NCBI GenBank assembly: GCA_029204225.1
Contig: CM055097.1
Coordinates: 1,347,414-1,411,413, forward strand
Length of the DNA stretch: 64,000 nucleotides
Source: Diphasiastrum complanatum
Taxonomy: Eukaryota > Streptophyta > Lycopodiopsida > Lycopodiales > Lycopodiaceae
Direction: 5' to 3'
In this document: positions 33,688 through 42,100 of the stretch, in pieces
Position numbering within the stretch: the stretch's first letter is position 1
Layout: each line of letters opens with the position of its first letter
Program-made: the position numbers and the translations under genes
The notes under the pieces: generated by a model
What the model saw: only the letters and a program-made list of their open reading frames with translations
The model's database searches: none
Told to the model about the DNA's origin: nothing

Positions 33688-36600
33688 CTGTAATACACCT
33701 CAAGGTATGTGAAACCAATTTGTACATTTCAGGTTGTATGGATCAGCAGGAGTGAGAACATCTCCTGAAGATGGGCTTAAAATGTTTGCTCAATGTGAAG
33801 TTTGGTCTATGAATGAGGTTTGTTGCCTGTGCAGAATTTGCAGTGGAAGAAGGAGGAATGTCGGTGGATGTATTACAGAAAGCTTTCCTTGCAACTGAAG
33901 ACGGCTTTATGGAACTTGTGGCTAGTGCTTGGCAGACAAAACCTCAACTTGCTGCAGTTGGTTCTTGCTGTCTGGTGGGGGTGATATGGGGTGGGCAACT
34001 CTATGTGGCAAATTTAGGGGATTCCAGAGCTGTCCTTGCAAGTGTGGCTCCAGCTGATGGAACACTTTCAGCCATGCAACTGTCAACCGAGCACAATGCA
34101 AGCATTGAGTCTGTACGTGAAGAACTTAAGATGTTGCATCCTGAGGATCCTCAGATAGTTGTTTTGAGACATGGGGTTTGGCGAGTGAAGGGGATCATTC
34201 AGGTAAGATTTTCATATTTATCACCAATCAGTCAGGTTTCTTTGGAGGAAAGTTCTGTTTTCCAACTTTGTAATTCTTATGGTAACCCTTATGCTTGTAA
34301 GGACAGTGAAGTAGCATACATAATCATTTGAGATACAGTGCTTAACGACACTTTTACTGTGCTCTTTGTGAGTTCTATGATTCTCTCCTAGGTAAGTATA
34401 CTAGTCTTCATCATAATCTAAACAAAAGGAAGTGATGTATTTTAAATTTCTAACCTTTACAAACCAGATTTACTATGAGTGATAGATGAACTGCTTCATT
34501 AAAGTTAAATAGATAATTCTAATCCTGCTGATAGTATACTCCAGTATTGAGATATGTAGTTGTTAGCTGATTGCTACGAGCACATGGGCACATTCTTTTT
34601 CATGCAAGTCGCCAGTCTTTGAAGAGTATTATTGAGTAGTAGCTGCACAGAAAAGTTTGTCTATCTGTTAGTTAAAATTTTATGGACCATGAGTGAACAT
34701 AGCCTTCTCATCTCATGACTTGTAAAATTCTTAAACTCTACGCCGAATTTTCTAATATTAGCTCTATTGCAAACTCACAATCTTAGAACTGTATATTGTG
34801 GATGATTTAAAAATTTGGCCTACCTTTTTAACTCAGTATGCTAGCATAATTTGATCTACTTTACCTGTAATAAAATTCACAATGGTTTAAATATATTTGG
34901 CAGTAGACCCTTTATCCTACTTTTTTTATTCAATATTCTGTCATGAATGAAATTTTGAACGTGCACCGATAAGTACCAAAAGTTTCAAACAATGGAATTG
35001 GATCCCTTCCTATGATTTTCCTGATTTCGGTTTGCACTCTTATAACTTAATCATGAGATGCATTATTGCATCATAAAAAGGAGAGCTGTAGATTGTGGTT
35101 TGATCTCAGAAACCCACCCGTTCCAAGGTTTTGGGGACGCTAACAAAGCTTTCTTTTTTTCATTTCCTTTTCTGCCTCCCATGATTTGTCTCAGTCGTGA
35201 CTAGTGAATCCAACAGTGATCTTTGCAATAAGTGCGTACTCTGGAATCAGGTCAGTACTGTGATGTTTTTCATAGTGAATCATGCATCCATCACCATTTT
35301 TGCAAAAAACACTATGGAAAGTATTGCCATGTTATTCGCAGCAAATCATGCAGCCATTGCCATTTTTGCAAAAATTCAGATGTACGTCAGTTTATTGCCA
35401 AGTCCAATTGAAGATGGCCGTCAGTTTTCAAGCCAAAACCAAATGCGAGTCAGTTTGTTGTTCGTTGACTCCTACAGGGTCAGTTCTGGAATGCGCAACA
35501 ATGGATCTGATGCATCATATATGATTAGCTGGTTCAATGATTCCCATTTGTGTAAAACTTTTACCATGACAATTTCCTTATGACTGTTTGGGCTGTATGT
35601 AAGTTGTTCTCAATATAGGCCATTCCAAGAAAATAAAACAATGCAATGGGAGATTGGGAGTCAACCCAATCAGCCACATGAGAGGAATGGGAAGAAAGTA
35701 CAACATGTCTTCCTCCTAAGCTAAAGGGCATGGACTTGGTCGTGGATAGTGGGTGTGGCCAAACTAGAAAGATCAATCACAAGAGAATTTCAAACGATAG
35801 ACTTTAATCAAAGGCAATTGCACCTTTTGTAGGTATGCCAACAACAAATTTGGACGGTCTGTCTCGTACGAGAGCCCTATTGGCAATTGCATGATGAAAC
35901 CACATTGATTTGACACATTTTGCTCTGATGTGTTTATTTGACTGTACTCAAATAGGACTTACATCTAGCTAGAGAGCTGGAGAATTTTGTTTGGAAAATG
36001 TTTTGAAGGATTTGACTACAAATATGCTAAGAGGCTTGTTGGCTAGAAGAAATGAGTAGCTCGAGGTTGAATGTATTCCAAGTGCAAGTATGGTATGTAG
36101 TGATAGACCAGTAGGATTGGTGCCTAGATGGAATTTGAAGCAAAGATTGGGCTCATTTCAAGGGCGAGATTGGTGTGTTTGCCTCCTAGAAGGATGAGTT
36201 TGGGAGAGGAACTCAAGGAGTTAAAAAAGAGGGTTATACTTGACGTACTTTGAGAATTTTATTGTCTTGGACTTGAGGTTAGTATGTAAATTGGTAGTGA
36301 CTAGGATCACCAATTGGATTGGCATGGAATCTGTGCATTTGTGTGGTATAGTCCCTACTCCAATTGAAATGGGATCTCTAGCAAGATGTTAGATGATATC
36401 CACTAGTGGGATGCCAAGATGTGATCCGTATCTTATGCTTTGTGTGAGTAGGAGTGAGGCTTGGGTGGATTGGGCTGAATCCTTCCAAGTCATCAATAGA
36501 CCTCAAAATTGTTAAAAGTGCTAAAGAAGTATCTCAGGTTGGGATATATATGTATAACAAGAAAAGAAGCTATATAAGATTGGCATAGAGATGATGGAGG

Positions 36601-39600
36601 GTGTCTGGTTCAAAGAAGCCAAACTTTTTTTTTGTTGGGAGTATGGTTGAGACCTGTGTAGATAAGTTAGCTCCAATCAGCCTTCAAAGTATGCAATTCA
36701 TATTGCAGATTTATTAAGGTTCACTTCAAGGTAACTACTCACTTGTTGGATCAGCTACATAATAGTAGCACAGTGATGCATGGCTTTAAGTCCAGGGAAA
36801 GATTGAGGCCTTCAGGAAGGTAGTTAATCCCATTGAGGGATGCAAGTGGCAATGGGGAGCAAGCTGCGCACTCTTGTTCTATAAAACTGTGCTACACACG
36901 AGCAAGAGATGTACATGGTCGTCTATACACTTAGAGGTGTGGTGGCATTACTGGCACTGTGTAGGATTGTGTTTCTACATTGGTTGAGAGTGACTAAGCT
37001 AGTTGGACCAAGTTGATGCAAGAGTAAATTGGAATTCCGGTATTGGAGAATGAATGTAAGGAAAGACAATGTGGTAGCTGATGCAATATCTCATAGATGG
37101 GCATTACTGTGATGGACATTCATCTTAAGGAGATTAAAGTAACTCAACAACAAAAGAACCACATTGCAAGTGTGTGTGGCATGGCCTCCACCACGGAACT
37201 TTGAAGGGTCATGCAGGGCAGTTAGCTCTAGTTGTTGCTTGCATGGAGGCACAAGCCTTAGTTGCATACACCAAGTTGGAAGGTATGCTAAGAGAAACAA
37301 TTTTGAGTTTGTAAGTTGAGTGAAATGTGGTATAATTGGAATTTTCTTATAAACTGTTTATTTATGAATGATTTGAAATTTTGGGAACAACCCTCTCTAC
37401 GGAATTTGGAACACTGCCATACACCATTACTGGACAAGGATCTTGAAGAAAAATATTCTGTGTAGTCATTATGGACAAGAAGGATGGTCTTGGATAACCC
37501 TATTGTCATAAATAAATAACTGATTGTATCAGGTAATATATGATGAAAGCATGTATTTGGAAGTAAGAACTTTTATTTCTGCTGGTTGACTGTTGGCCAT
37601 TGACCGTTGGCCAAGCAAGAAAGGTAGAAGAAACAAGATCTGTCTTGTATCGCTAAAATAATATTAGATACAAGCCTCAAGGAAGTCCTAGAAAAGTTAG
37701 TTAGGTAGAAATAAGAGTACTATTTCTGGGTGTGCTTGTGTGCATTTGTTTAAATGTACATAAACCCAAAAAAACCTCAGAAAAACACAAAGTTTTCAAG
37801 AGTTTACCTTTTGAAATATGTACTTTTTTTAACACTAGAAACCCAAAAAAACCTAAACCTATGTAAAAAAATCAATTAAAATAAACTGATCTAGGAAACC
37901 CTACTAGGGAGTCTCCAATTGTGTTCCAGAATGTGGGCTGCATCTATGATATACGTATACATTTATTTGTACAATACGAAATTTGTTCTGATGATGAAAT
38001 GTAAGTTGAAAATCACAATGTGTTCTTGAAACTGAAGAGAAATTAACAGCAAAGAATTCACTTAGCTATGCTAATTCTACCCTCAATAAATTACCTACAT
38101 GGATGGGGCCCGACAAGGCCATTTATAGTATGACTACTAGCTAGGGGTGTGAGTCCAAAAAGGACAATGGATTCCAAATTAAGCCCCAAATATGACTGTA
38201 TGTCAATACAGATAATCAGTAAACGATGGGTCCATAAGTGAAAAATAAGCAATGAAGACCTAAATTCTAGCATACATGGCTGAATATTGTCAATGGGGGA
38301 CTGTGGCCCAAGCAGCTATATCTTGTCCTCTGTGTGAGAGTTGAAGTGAAGAGAGGCAACATCAACACTGAACAAATGCCTGCCCTAAAAGCACAGGAAG
38401 TCCATATTAGACATGCTTTGTCTCCTAGATACTCTTACTGATAGGTCTTTCCATGCCTAGACAATGGCTCTCTCCTGATGCTAATGTCGTGCCTGAATGA
38501 TAGCCATAGGAATGCAAGGCAACATGTGAAGTGAATGTAGCAAAAGACCAAAGCAATGAAATCTTACATGCATGGGATTTTGATGGTCCTCTGCAATAAA
38601 CAACCGCAATCAATGATGTTGTGTTTGCATTACTGCTCCCTTTTTCCAAGATTAATCACCATTGCTACAGATCTAGGTGCCCTCTAAGGGCATCTAAGAG
38701 TGTATGGAGAAAATGAGTTGGAGAGGAAGTGAAGTTATGCCTTGAACACACCTCGAACAAACACACCAAGGGATGCAAAAGAGCAACTTTTCTACTTGCT
38801 ATTTGATTTATAGAGGGCCTGAGACAGATATAATGGCTCACTGGGGACACATGTTCAGCAGAAGAGGATTGATACAGAAACGATAGAGGCTTCTTGGCAA
38901 TGTATTTCTTGATGCTATATCAATAAGGAAAGTGAGTCATTGTGGGGATTGAAGGTCATAAAAGTGGCATCCAGTTTCTGTCTGCTTTACCAAAGTGCTT
39001 GTTTGACAATGATTAGAGATATCAGCAACTTTGATGTAGAGCATTAAGGTGATATGTTCCTTTTCTGTAAGTACTCTTGAGGGTGCAAGGAAGAACTACG
39101 CACACCACAAAGTAAAATACTAGAAACTTCTCTTTCTAGAAATTTCTAAAGGCAGGTGTTCTCTCTCTAGAAATTTCTAAAAGCACATGTCATTTCCAAC
39201 CCTCTTGAACTGCATTTCAAATGCCCGTCAAATATGTTTTAGGGCAAACGTGGACCAATGAGAATAGACAAAACACGTTTTGTCTATCATTGCCCACATT
39301 CTTGCATTCTTTAAAGCATGCATGCTAAGTTCATCATTCATCATTTACTGAAAAATATTGCATTTGAGGTCCCTGTGGCATATTTGAATTTGTAGTGGCA
39401 TATTTTCTAGGTATTCTTTTGATGTGTGTTGGTCATTTCTGTAGCTTAGCATATTTAAATCCTTTTGCTCTACATGCCTACATGTAAAACCCTTCAGCCT
39501 TGCTCCTTTTCATGTGAAACAAGTGTGAAATTGAAAACGTGCAACTTGCAACATATTTGTATCTGTGTTGCAGCGGATCGCGATCCGGATCGAACGTTCC

Positions 39601-42100
39601 GGATCGTCAGCGTTCTGGGACCAGAAACGCTGTCCTGGAACGCGAATAAAATTTCAAATTTTTCTATGTGGGCTTCAGTATGCTTTCAATGCTTTCGATG
39701 CTTTGCTTTACACATGATTTCATTTCACAGAGTACTGTAGAAAATGATATAATAGTGAAAACATAGAACCCACGGCTCCCAGAACCGTGGGTCCTGGGAA
39801 CCGTACCACGGTTCCTTGAACCGTGGTACGGTTCATCTAAATAAATAAATAAATAATTAATTAATTAATTTCTCCCCCAAAACCCCTTCCTGCCAGTGAT
39901 GAGGCATGATGGCTGATTCGCTACACTCACAGACGGACGATCCTGCTGCTTTGGCTACGATCATGTCATGCAAATTCGAGAATCCATTTCACATGACTTC
40001 TTCGCCTTAGGCATTCCATCAGAGGAAGGATCCCCCCCCGTTGACTTTTCGCTGAGGGATTCCGCTGCATGACTTCACATGTCTTCTTCGCCTTATGCAT
40101 TCCATCAGACTCCAGAGGAAGGATTCCGCCCGCTGACTTTCCGCTGAATTAATTCCGCTGATTCCGCTGCATGACTTCCCGCTGACTTTCCACACAATAA
40201 TATATAAAAAATAATTAATTAATAACTACACGCGGTTCACCACGGTTCTGGCAAAAAAAAATTGAGAACCGTACGGTTCTCAGAACCGTGGTGAACCGCC
40301 CACGGTTCATTTATTCTATGAGTGAAAAATATCTTGATGGTAGAAAATTCAATGCTTCGAAAATGGACGACAATGGTCTTGAAATTGATGGCCTTGATAA
40401 ATGAACTGCTCTTGAAAAAACCTTCCATTTGATACCCATATTGGCATTAAAAAATTTTCAAAGAAGAAACCCTAATGGGAAATTCGTGCCGTGGCCTGCA
40501 ACTTTGATTTATATCACTCTATTTGTAAAACATATAAACATGAGAAATCTTGGGCTATGAAATAGCTTAAAATTTTGACATACTTACGATTAAATGTACG
40601 TTTAGACTGCTTACAATTGTGTCCCATTGCTGTTTCTTTTATTGATCCTGAGGCAGTGTGGGGAAATGTAAGCCTGTGGTATCAATAAGTTTCGCAGTGA
40701 GATAGAAGCGATAGTTTCAATAGAGAAAGATAATTGTCTCAGATGTTTGTAGCACCAATATGTGCCAGTGGACTAGCTCAAGTTGCCATATCACTCTGTC
40801 AGTCTTCACTCATTATAGATCAGGTAATTATGCTAGTGATATGATAGTATAAATTGAAGGTCATGCCTTTCCAGTCAACACCATAATAGGTCCTTTATTC
40901 AGCGCTTTTAGCTTACTTCAGCAAACCAATTTCACCTCATCCAACTTCAGTACATTTCAGACAACTTATTGTAATAGATATGGCTAGCTCAAACCTCGTT
41001 GTACATTGCCAGGTTTCAAGATCTATTGGTGATGTGTATCTTAAAAAGCCCGAGTTCAATAGAGAACCCCTGTTGGCAAAGTTTAGGCTTTCTGAGCCCC
41101 TGCAGAGACCCATTTTGATAGCTGAGCCAACCATCAATGTACGCACACTTCAACCAGAAGATCAGTTTTTGATTTTTGCATCAGATGGACTCTGGGAACA
41201 CCTTACCAATGAGGAGGCTGTTGATATTGTTCGCAACCACCCACGCACGGTATGAACTTATTACCAATTTGTCATTGTTTTCTTTTAGAATGTTTGTATT
41301 CTCTATATTACGTTACCTCAATGTTAACTCTGAATGCTGAAACTTTGAGAGTTAAATTCAGCATACTTTGGGATGCTGGTCTCAAGATATAAATGCACGT
41401 ATATTGTCATTACAAACTGCGGAGGTTGTACTAGTTTAGTAAGACTGGATAGGCCTTGTCACTATTGAGAGTCAGTATTCTGACAAGGTTCATTATTTTG
41501 ATCCGTGCTCAGCAGCATGATTTCTCTCTATGCATGAGAGACTTTTATCATATACGTAGGCAAGACGGTTCGTTTCAGCTTCACATCCGTGGATAGAACG
41601 TTTTGCTTTAGGTTGATCTTATGCTTGCTACATTTGTTGCTTGATTGACATAGATCAATAATTACAAGTCTGTCAAATCTTTCAGTCGCGACCTCATTCA
41701 TCAATACGTGCATGAAGCAAGTGGCTCTAATTCTTATGCTTCTTGTTAGTATGCTGTTGTTTGTGTTGAGCCACTTACTACTTTACCAACAATTCAGGGT
41801 ATTGCTAGGAGACTAATCAAAGCAGCACTTCATGAGGCTGCGAGAAAGCGTGAAATGAGGTATTCTGATTTAAAACAGATTGACCGAGGGATAAGACGAC
41901 ACTTTCATGATGACATAACAGTTGTTGTGATTTTTCTTGATTATGATTTGATAAAGAGAGGCTCCAAGATAACTCCACTGTCTGTAAGAAGTGGAACGAA
42001 CAGTGTTGAAGCTAGCTCGAATATCATTCTTTTCAAAGGTCTGGACAACAACAACAATCTCAATGACACCTTTGATAAAAGGTTAGATTCAAAAATGTAG
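19430..42100 (+). CDS. Protein phosphatase 2C, clade-D type; four coding exons, 399 aa
   Basis: A Mg/Mn-dependent Ser/Thr phosphatase of the PPM/PP2C family. Clade-D members in Arabidopsis dephosphorylate plasma-membrane H+-ATPases and are restrained by SAUR proteins; that role here is inferred from family. Exons join as 19430-19721, 33835-34202, 41013-41249 and 41798-42100, with consensus GT/AG borders and a matching phase at each junction. The product is 399 aa, against roughly 370-400 for the clade. The N-terminus ([19 protein letters not shown]) matches the clade's 'ACWRPV.RY' start. Metal-binding and core motifs are all present: YDGHGG (76-81), GDSRAV (159-164), VSRSIGD (221-227), FASDGLW (275-281) and HDDITVVV (336-343). 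I see no stop or frameshift. Introns 1 and 2 are about 14.1 and 6.8 kb and filled with transposons; intron 3 is 548 bp. Confidence 0.9.
19722..20747 (+). other. Start of PP2C intron 1, no feature seen
   Basis: After the donor site this AT-rich stretch has no recognisable coding or repeat structure. Confidence 0.5.
20748..21044 (-). pseudogene. LINE-like reverse transcriptase C-terminal scrap
   Basis: The minus-strand frame includes [21 protein letters not shown] followed by [19 protein letters not shown]. The pattern Y-x-Y-L-G-V-x-F, then G-P-x-F, then an arginine-leucine-serine stretch with G-x-A resembles the segment after the catalytic core in some non-LTR (LINE) reverse transcriptases of plants. 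Only about 60 residues fit, and no endonuclease, catalytic motif or poly-A tail is seen. It could be coincidental. Confidence 0.35.
21302..21434. mobile_element. GC-rich foldback (hairpin) miniature element
   Basis: The two halves are imperfect inverted copies: the left begins TGGGGGAGCTTAAAC, and the reverse complement of the right end begins GGGGGGAGCATAAAC. The similarity continues through GAGGGTG, GCAG and CCATCCCCC to a centre near 21360-21370. The same word, CCAAGTTTA, lies on both sides (21293-21301 and 21433-21441), suggesting a 7-9-bp target duplication. It codes for nothing and would fold into a hairpin of about 60 bp. Confidence 0.65.
21725..22127 (+). pseudogene. Outer gypsy element: reverse transcriptase, first part
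   Basis: The frame reads [71 protein letters not shown] and GKFLVVF: the finger and palm region of a Ty3/gypsy reverse transcriptase. It is interrupted at 22128 by the LTR of another gypsy element and resumes at 25267. No gag, protease or 5' LTR is seen upstream, so the element is truncated on the left. Confidence 0.85.
22128..22490 (+). repeat. Inner gypsy element, 5' LTR
   Basis: The LTR starts TGTTAGGGACCC and ends AGATTGTAACA. A tRNA-Met primer site follows. The same first ~190 bp and last ~20 bp recur at 25006-25266. The middle parts differ: this copy is 363 bp and the other 261 bp. Confidence 0.85.
22493..22505 (+). other. Primer-binding site of the inner gypsy element
   Basis: TGGTATCAGAGCC is a full match to the 3' end of initiator tRNA-Met, two bases after the LTR end. 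Confidence 0.9.
22506..23403 (+). other. Leader of the inner gypsy element with a diverged tandem duplication
   Basis: This is a non-coding leader between primer site and gag. A unit of about 190 bp is present twice (about 22667-22850 and 22855-23020). Each copy carries the palindrome GCCACGTGGC followed by ACTGTCCAG, then CACAAAAAGGTA and a CAGCGAAGGC block. Overlapping frames on both strands here are spurious. Confidence 0.65.
23404..23850 (+). pseudogene. Inner gypsy element gag, broken
   Basis: An ATG at 23404 opens [16 protein letters not shown], with a TAG after about 37 codons. The frame continues [20 protein letters not shown], then shifts to read [15 protein letters not shown] and [17 protein letters not shown], the capsid signature of plant gypsy Gag. 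The zinc knuckle, protease, reverse transcriptase and RNase H are absent; integrase sequence follows within about 60 bp, showing a large internal deletion. Confidence 0.7.
23909..24978 (+). pseudogene. Inner gypsy element integrase and chromodomain, broken
   Basis: The frame reads [50 protein letters not shown] and [11 protein letters not shown]. It continues through a GPF-type C-terminal region ([15 protein letters not shown]) to a chromodomain ([20 protein letters not shown]) before the 3' LTR. The first catalytic Asp (usually M-D-F) is Asn, and a TGA at 24140-24142 replaces the Arg of S-D-R-D. Further stops lie at 24258 and later. This is a chromovirus-type integrase that can no longer act. 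Confidence 0.85.
25006..25266 (+). repeat. Inner gypsy element, 3' LTR (shorter than the 5' LTR)
   Basis: It starts TTTTAGGGACCC (for TGTTAGGGACCC) and ends AGATTGTAACA at 25266. The next bases, ATATT, pair with GTATT before the 5' LTR (22123-22127) as a 5-bp target duplication with one mismatch. About 100 bp of the middle is missing or replaced relative to the 5' LTR. Confidence 0.85.
25267..26268 (+). pseudogene. Outer gypsy element: end of reverse transcriptase joined to integrase
   Basis: Reverse transcriptase resumes as [20 protein letters not shown] (usual F-L-D-D, here D-N) and RLKYLGH. After about 25490 it jumps into integrase ([59 protein letters not shown]), so RNase H and the start of integrase are deleted. 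A TGA at 25634-25636 stands at the same codon as in the inner element. Polypurine tract and 3' LTR follow. Confidence 0.85.
26290..26754 (+). repeat. Outer gypsy element, 3' LTR
   Basis: A purine tract (AAGTTGGGGGAGGGAA, near 26270) precedes TGTACCATAACG at 26290. The segment ends GAGTTGTAACA at 26754. It includes the motif GGTCACGTGTTGCG near 26390 and a TATATAG run near 26440. There is no second copy in the window, so the right end rests on the TAACA ending. Confidence 0.65.
26755..27246 (+). other. Intron 1 spacer, no feature seen
   Basis: Sequence between the gypsy nest and the hAT element. No open frame or repeat is recognised. Confidence 0.5.
27562..27627. repeat. (CT)n microsatellite inside the hAT element
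   Basis: A 66-bp CT run lies in the 3' non-coding part of the hAT element. Confidence 0.95.
27813..31047 (-). pseudogene. hAT transposase, about six exons, inactivated
   Basis: From ATG at 31047: a BED-type zinc finger ([21 protein letters not shown] ... ISICP), a Ser/Pro-rich linker, [14 protein letters not shown], the DUF659-type core ([19 protein letters not shown]), VVTDNGSNC and [16 protein letters not shown], the [11 protein letters not shown] segment, and the dimerisation domain ([26 protein letters not shown]). Plausible introns are 30033-30133, 29586-29686, 29086-29173, 28829-28919 and about 28380-28486. Damage: stops at 30892-30894, 30490-30492, 28803-28805 and 28734-28736; a frameshift near 29440-29480; and an AT instead of GT donor at 30133. 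The tail after the dimerisation domain is long, first acidic, then Arg-Gly rich, ending FELEDDC. In the family this enzyme cuts and pastes the element. Confidence 0.88.
32265..32672. mobile_element. 408-bp hAT-like miniature element with 30-bp internal repeats
   Basis: The ends are CATAGATGCA at the left and, inverted, CATAGATGCAGCG at the right, with a perfect 8-bp target duplication ATTTTAAT (32257-32264 and 32673-32680). The left inner zone iterates GAATCGCGATTC. The right zone has a 30-bp unit (GCGAATCGCGATTCGCGAAT plus ten bases) repeated about three times. Position 32369-32390 carries the block AATATGGGTATCAGATGAAAG shared with the 4.7-kb hAT. Non-coding, non-autonomous. Confidence 0.85.
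32570..32665. repeat. Tandem 30-bp palindromic repeat in the miniature element
   Basis: Three complete and one partial copies of a 30-bp unit that itself contains the palindromes GAATCGCGATTC and ATTCGCGAAT, separated by CAAAACCA. Copies are identical over the full units. Confidence 0.9.
32681..33622 (+). other. Intron 1 spacer, no feature seen
   Basis: AT-rich sequence with only short frames. No recognisable motif. Confidence 0.5.
33623..33685. repeat. (AG)n microsatellite near the 3' end of PP2C intron 1
   Basis: A 63-bp AG run, about 150 bp upstream of the exon 2 acceptor. Confidence 0.95.
33835..34202 (+). CDS. PP2C coding exon 2 (residues 98-220)
   Basis: The acceptor is TGCCTGTGCAG at 33834. 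The exon reads [17 protein letters not shown], then [21 protein letters not shown], and ends [11 protein letters not shown]. The donor is CAG/GTAAGA at 34203. Phase 1 in and phase 0 out match exons 1 and 3 exactly. Confidence 0.92.
34203..36149 (+). other. First part of PP2C intron 2; short diverged tandem repeat
   Basis: No gene is recognised. Near 35279-35385 a unit of about 65 bp is repeated with changes: both copies carry AATCATGCA, CCAT and CATTTTTGCAAAAA. The 128-codon frame across it has no recognisable domain. Confidence 0.45.
36150..37110 (+). pseudogene. Heavily degraded gypsy reverse transcriptase/RNase H relic
   Basis: Near 36180 a frame reads [20 protein letters not shown], like the start of a gypsy reverse transcriptase. 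Around 36900 the frame reads [19 protein letters not shown], like the RNase H 'KELLAIV.AL..WRHYL' helix. At 37050-37100 the run [16 protein letters not shown] matches the RNase H end 'K-x-N-V-V-A-D-A-L-S-R'. Stops and shifts separate these. It is an old insertion in intron 2, in sense orientation. Confidence 0.5.
37111..39554 (+). other. Intron 2 spacer, no gene seen
   Basis: AT-rich sequence. A short duplication of TCTAGAAATTTCTAAA lies near 39133-39182. No protein motif is recognised. Confidence 0.45.
39563..40506. mobile_element. Non-autonomous relative of the 4.7-kb hAT, interrupted
   Basis: The left end, CTGTGTTGCAGCGGATC, equals the inverted right end of the 27255-31965 hAT. The right end, read inverted, is CAAAGTTGCAGGCCACG, equal to that element's left end. 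It is therefore a deleted copy in the opposite orientation. Flanks ATTTGTAT (39555-39562) and ATTTATAT (40507-40514) make an 8-bp target duplication with one mismatch. The subterminal block (inverted AATATGGGTATCAAATGGAA) lies near 40425-40445. Without the inserted element it would be about 377 bp. Confidence 0.85.
39762..40320. mobile_element. 559-bp element nested in the non-autonomous hAT
   Basis: The insertion is flanked by a perfect 8-bp duplication AGTGAAAA (39754-39761 and 40321-40328). Its ends are CATAGAA and TTCTATG. Both terminal zones iterate variants of GAACCGTGG and its complement (39766-39835; 40218-40310), followed inward by TAAT-rich runs. The interior has a duplicated segment of about 80 bp with CTTCTTCGCCTTA and CATTCCATCAGA (39990-40150). 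No coding capacity. The duplication size and terminal C fit a hAT-type miniature element. Confidence 0.8.
41013..41249 (+). CDS. PP2C coding exon 3 (residues 221-299)
   Basis: The acceptor is ACATTGCCAG at 41012. The exon starts [15 protein letters not shown] and contains [16 protein letters not shown], with the conserved Asp of the metal site. It ends NHPRT with donor ACG/GTATGA. Its length of 237 bp is exactly 79 codons. Confidence 0.92.
41798..42100 (+). CDS. PP2C coding exon 4 (residues 300-399 and stop)
   Basis: The acceptor is CCAACAATTCAG at 41797. The exon reads [20 protein letters not shown], then [18 protein letters not shown], carrying the last metal-binding Asp. A variable tail ends at the TAG at 42098-42100. 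Confidence 0.92.
   Translation, partial: GIARRLIKAALHEAARKREMRYSDLKQIDRGIRRHFHDDITVVVIFLDYDLIKRGSKITPLSVRSGTNSVEASSNIILFKGLDNNNNLNDTFDKRLDSKM

Noticed and set aside
34203-34331. Extension of PP2C exon 2 to the stop at 34331
   Set aside because: The GTAAGA donor at 34203 joins in phase to VSRSIGD of exon 3, a conserved motif; reading through would remove half the catalytic domain.
35197-35583. 128-codon frame in PP2C intron 2 as a possible alternative exon
   Set aside because: It is internally repetitive, lacks PP2C similarity, and exons 2 and 3 already join in phase without it.
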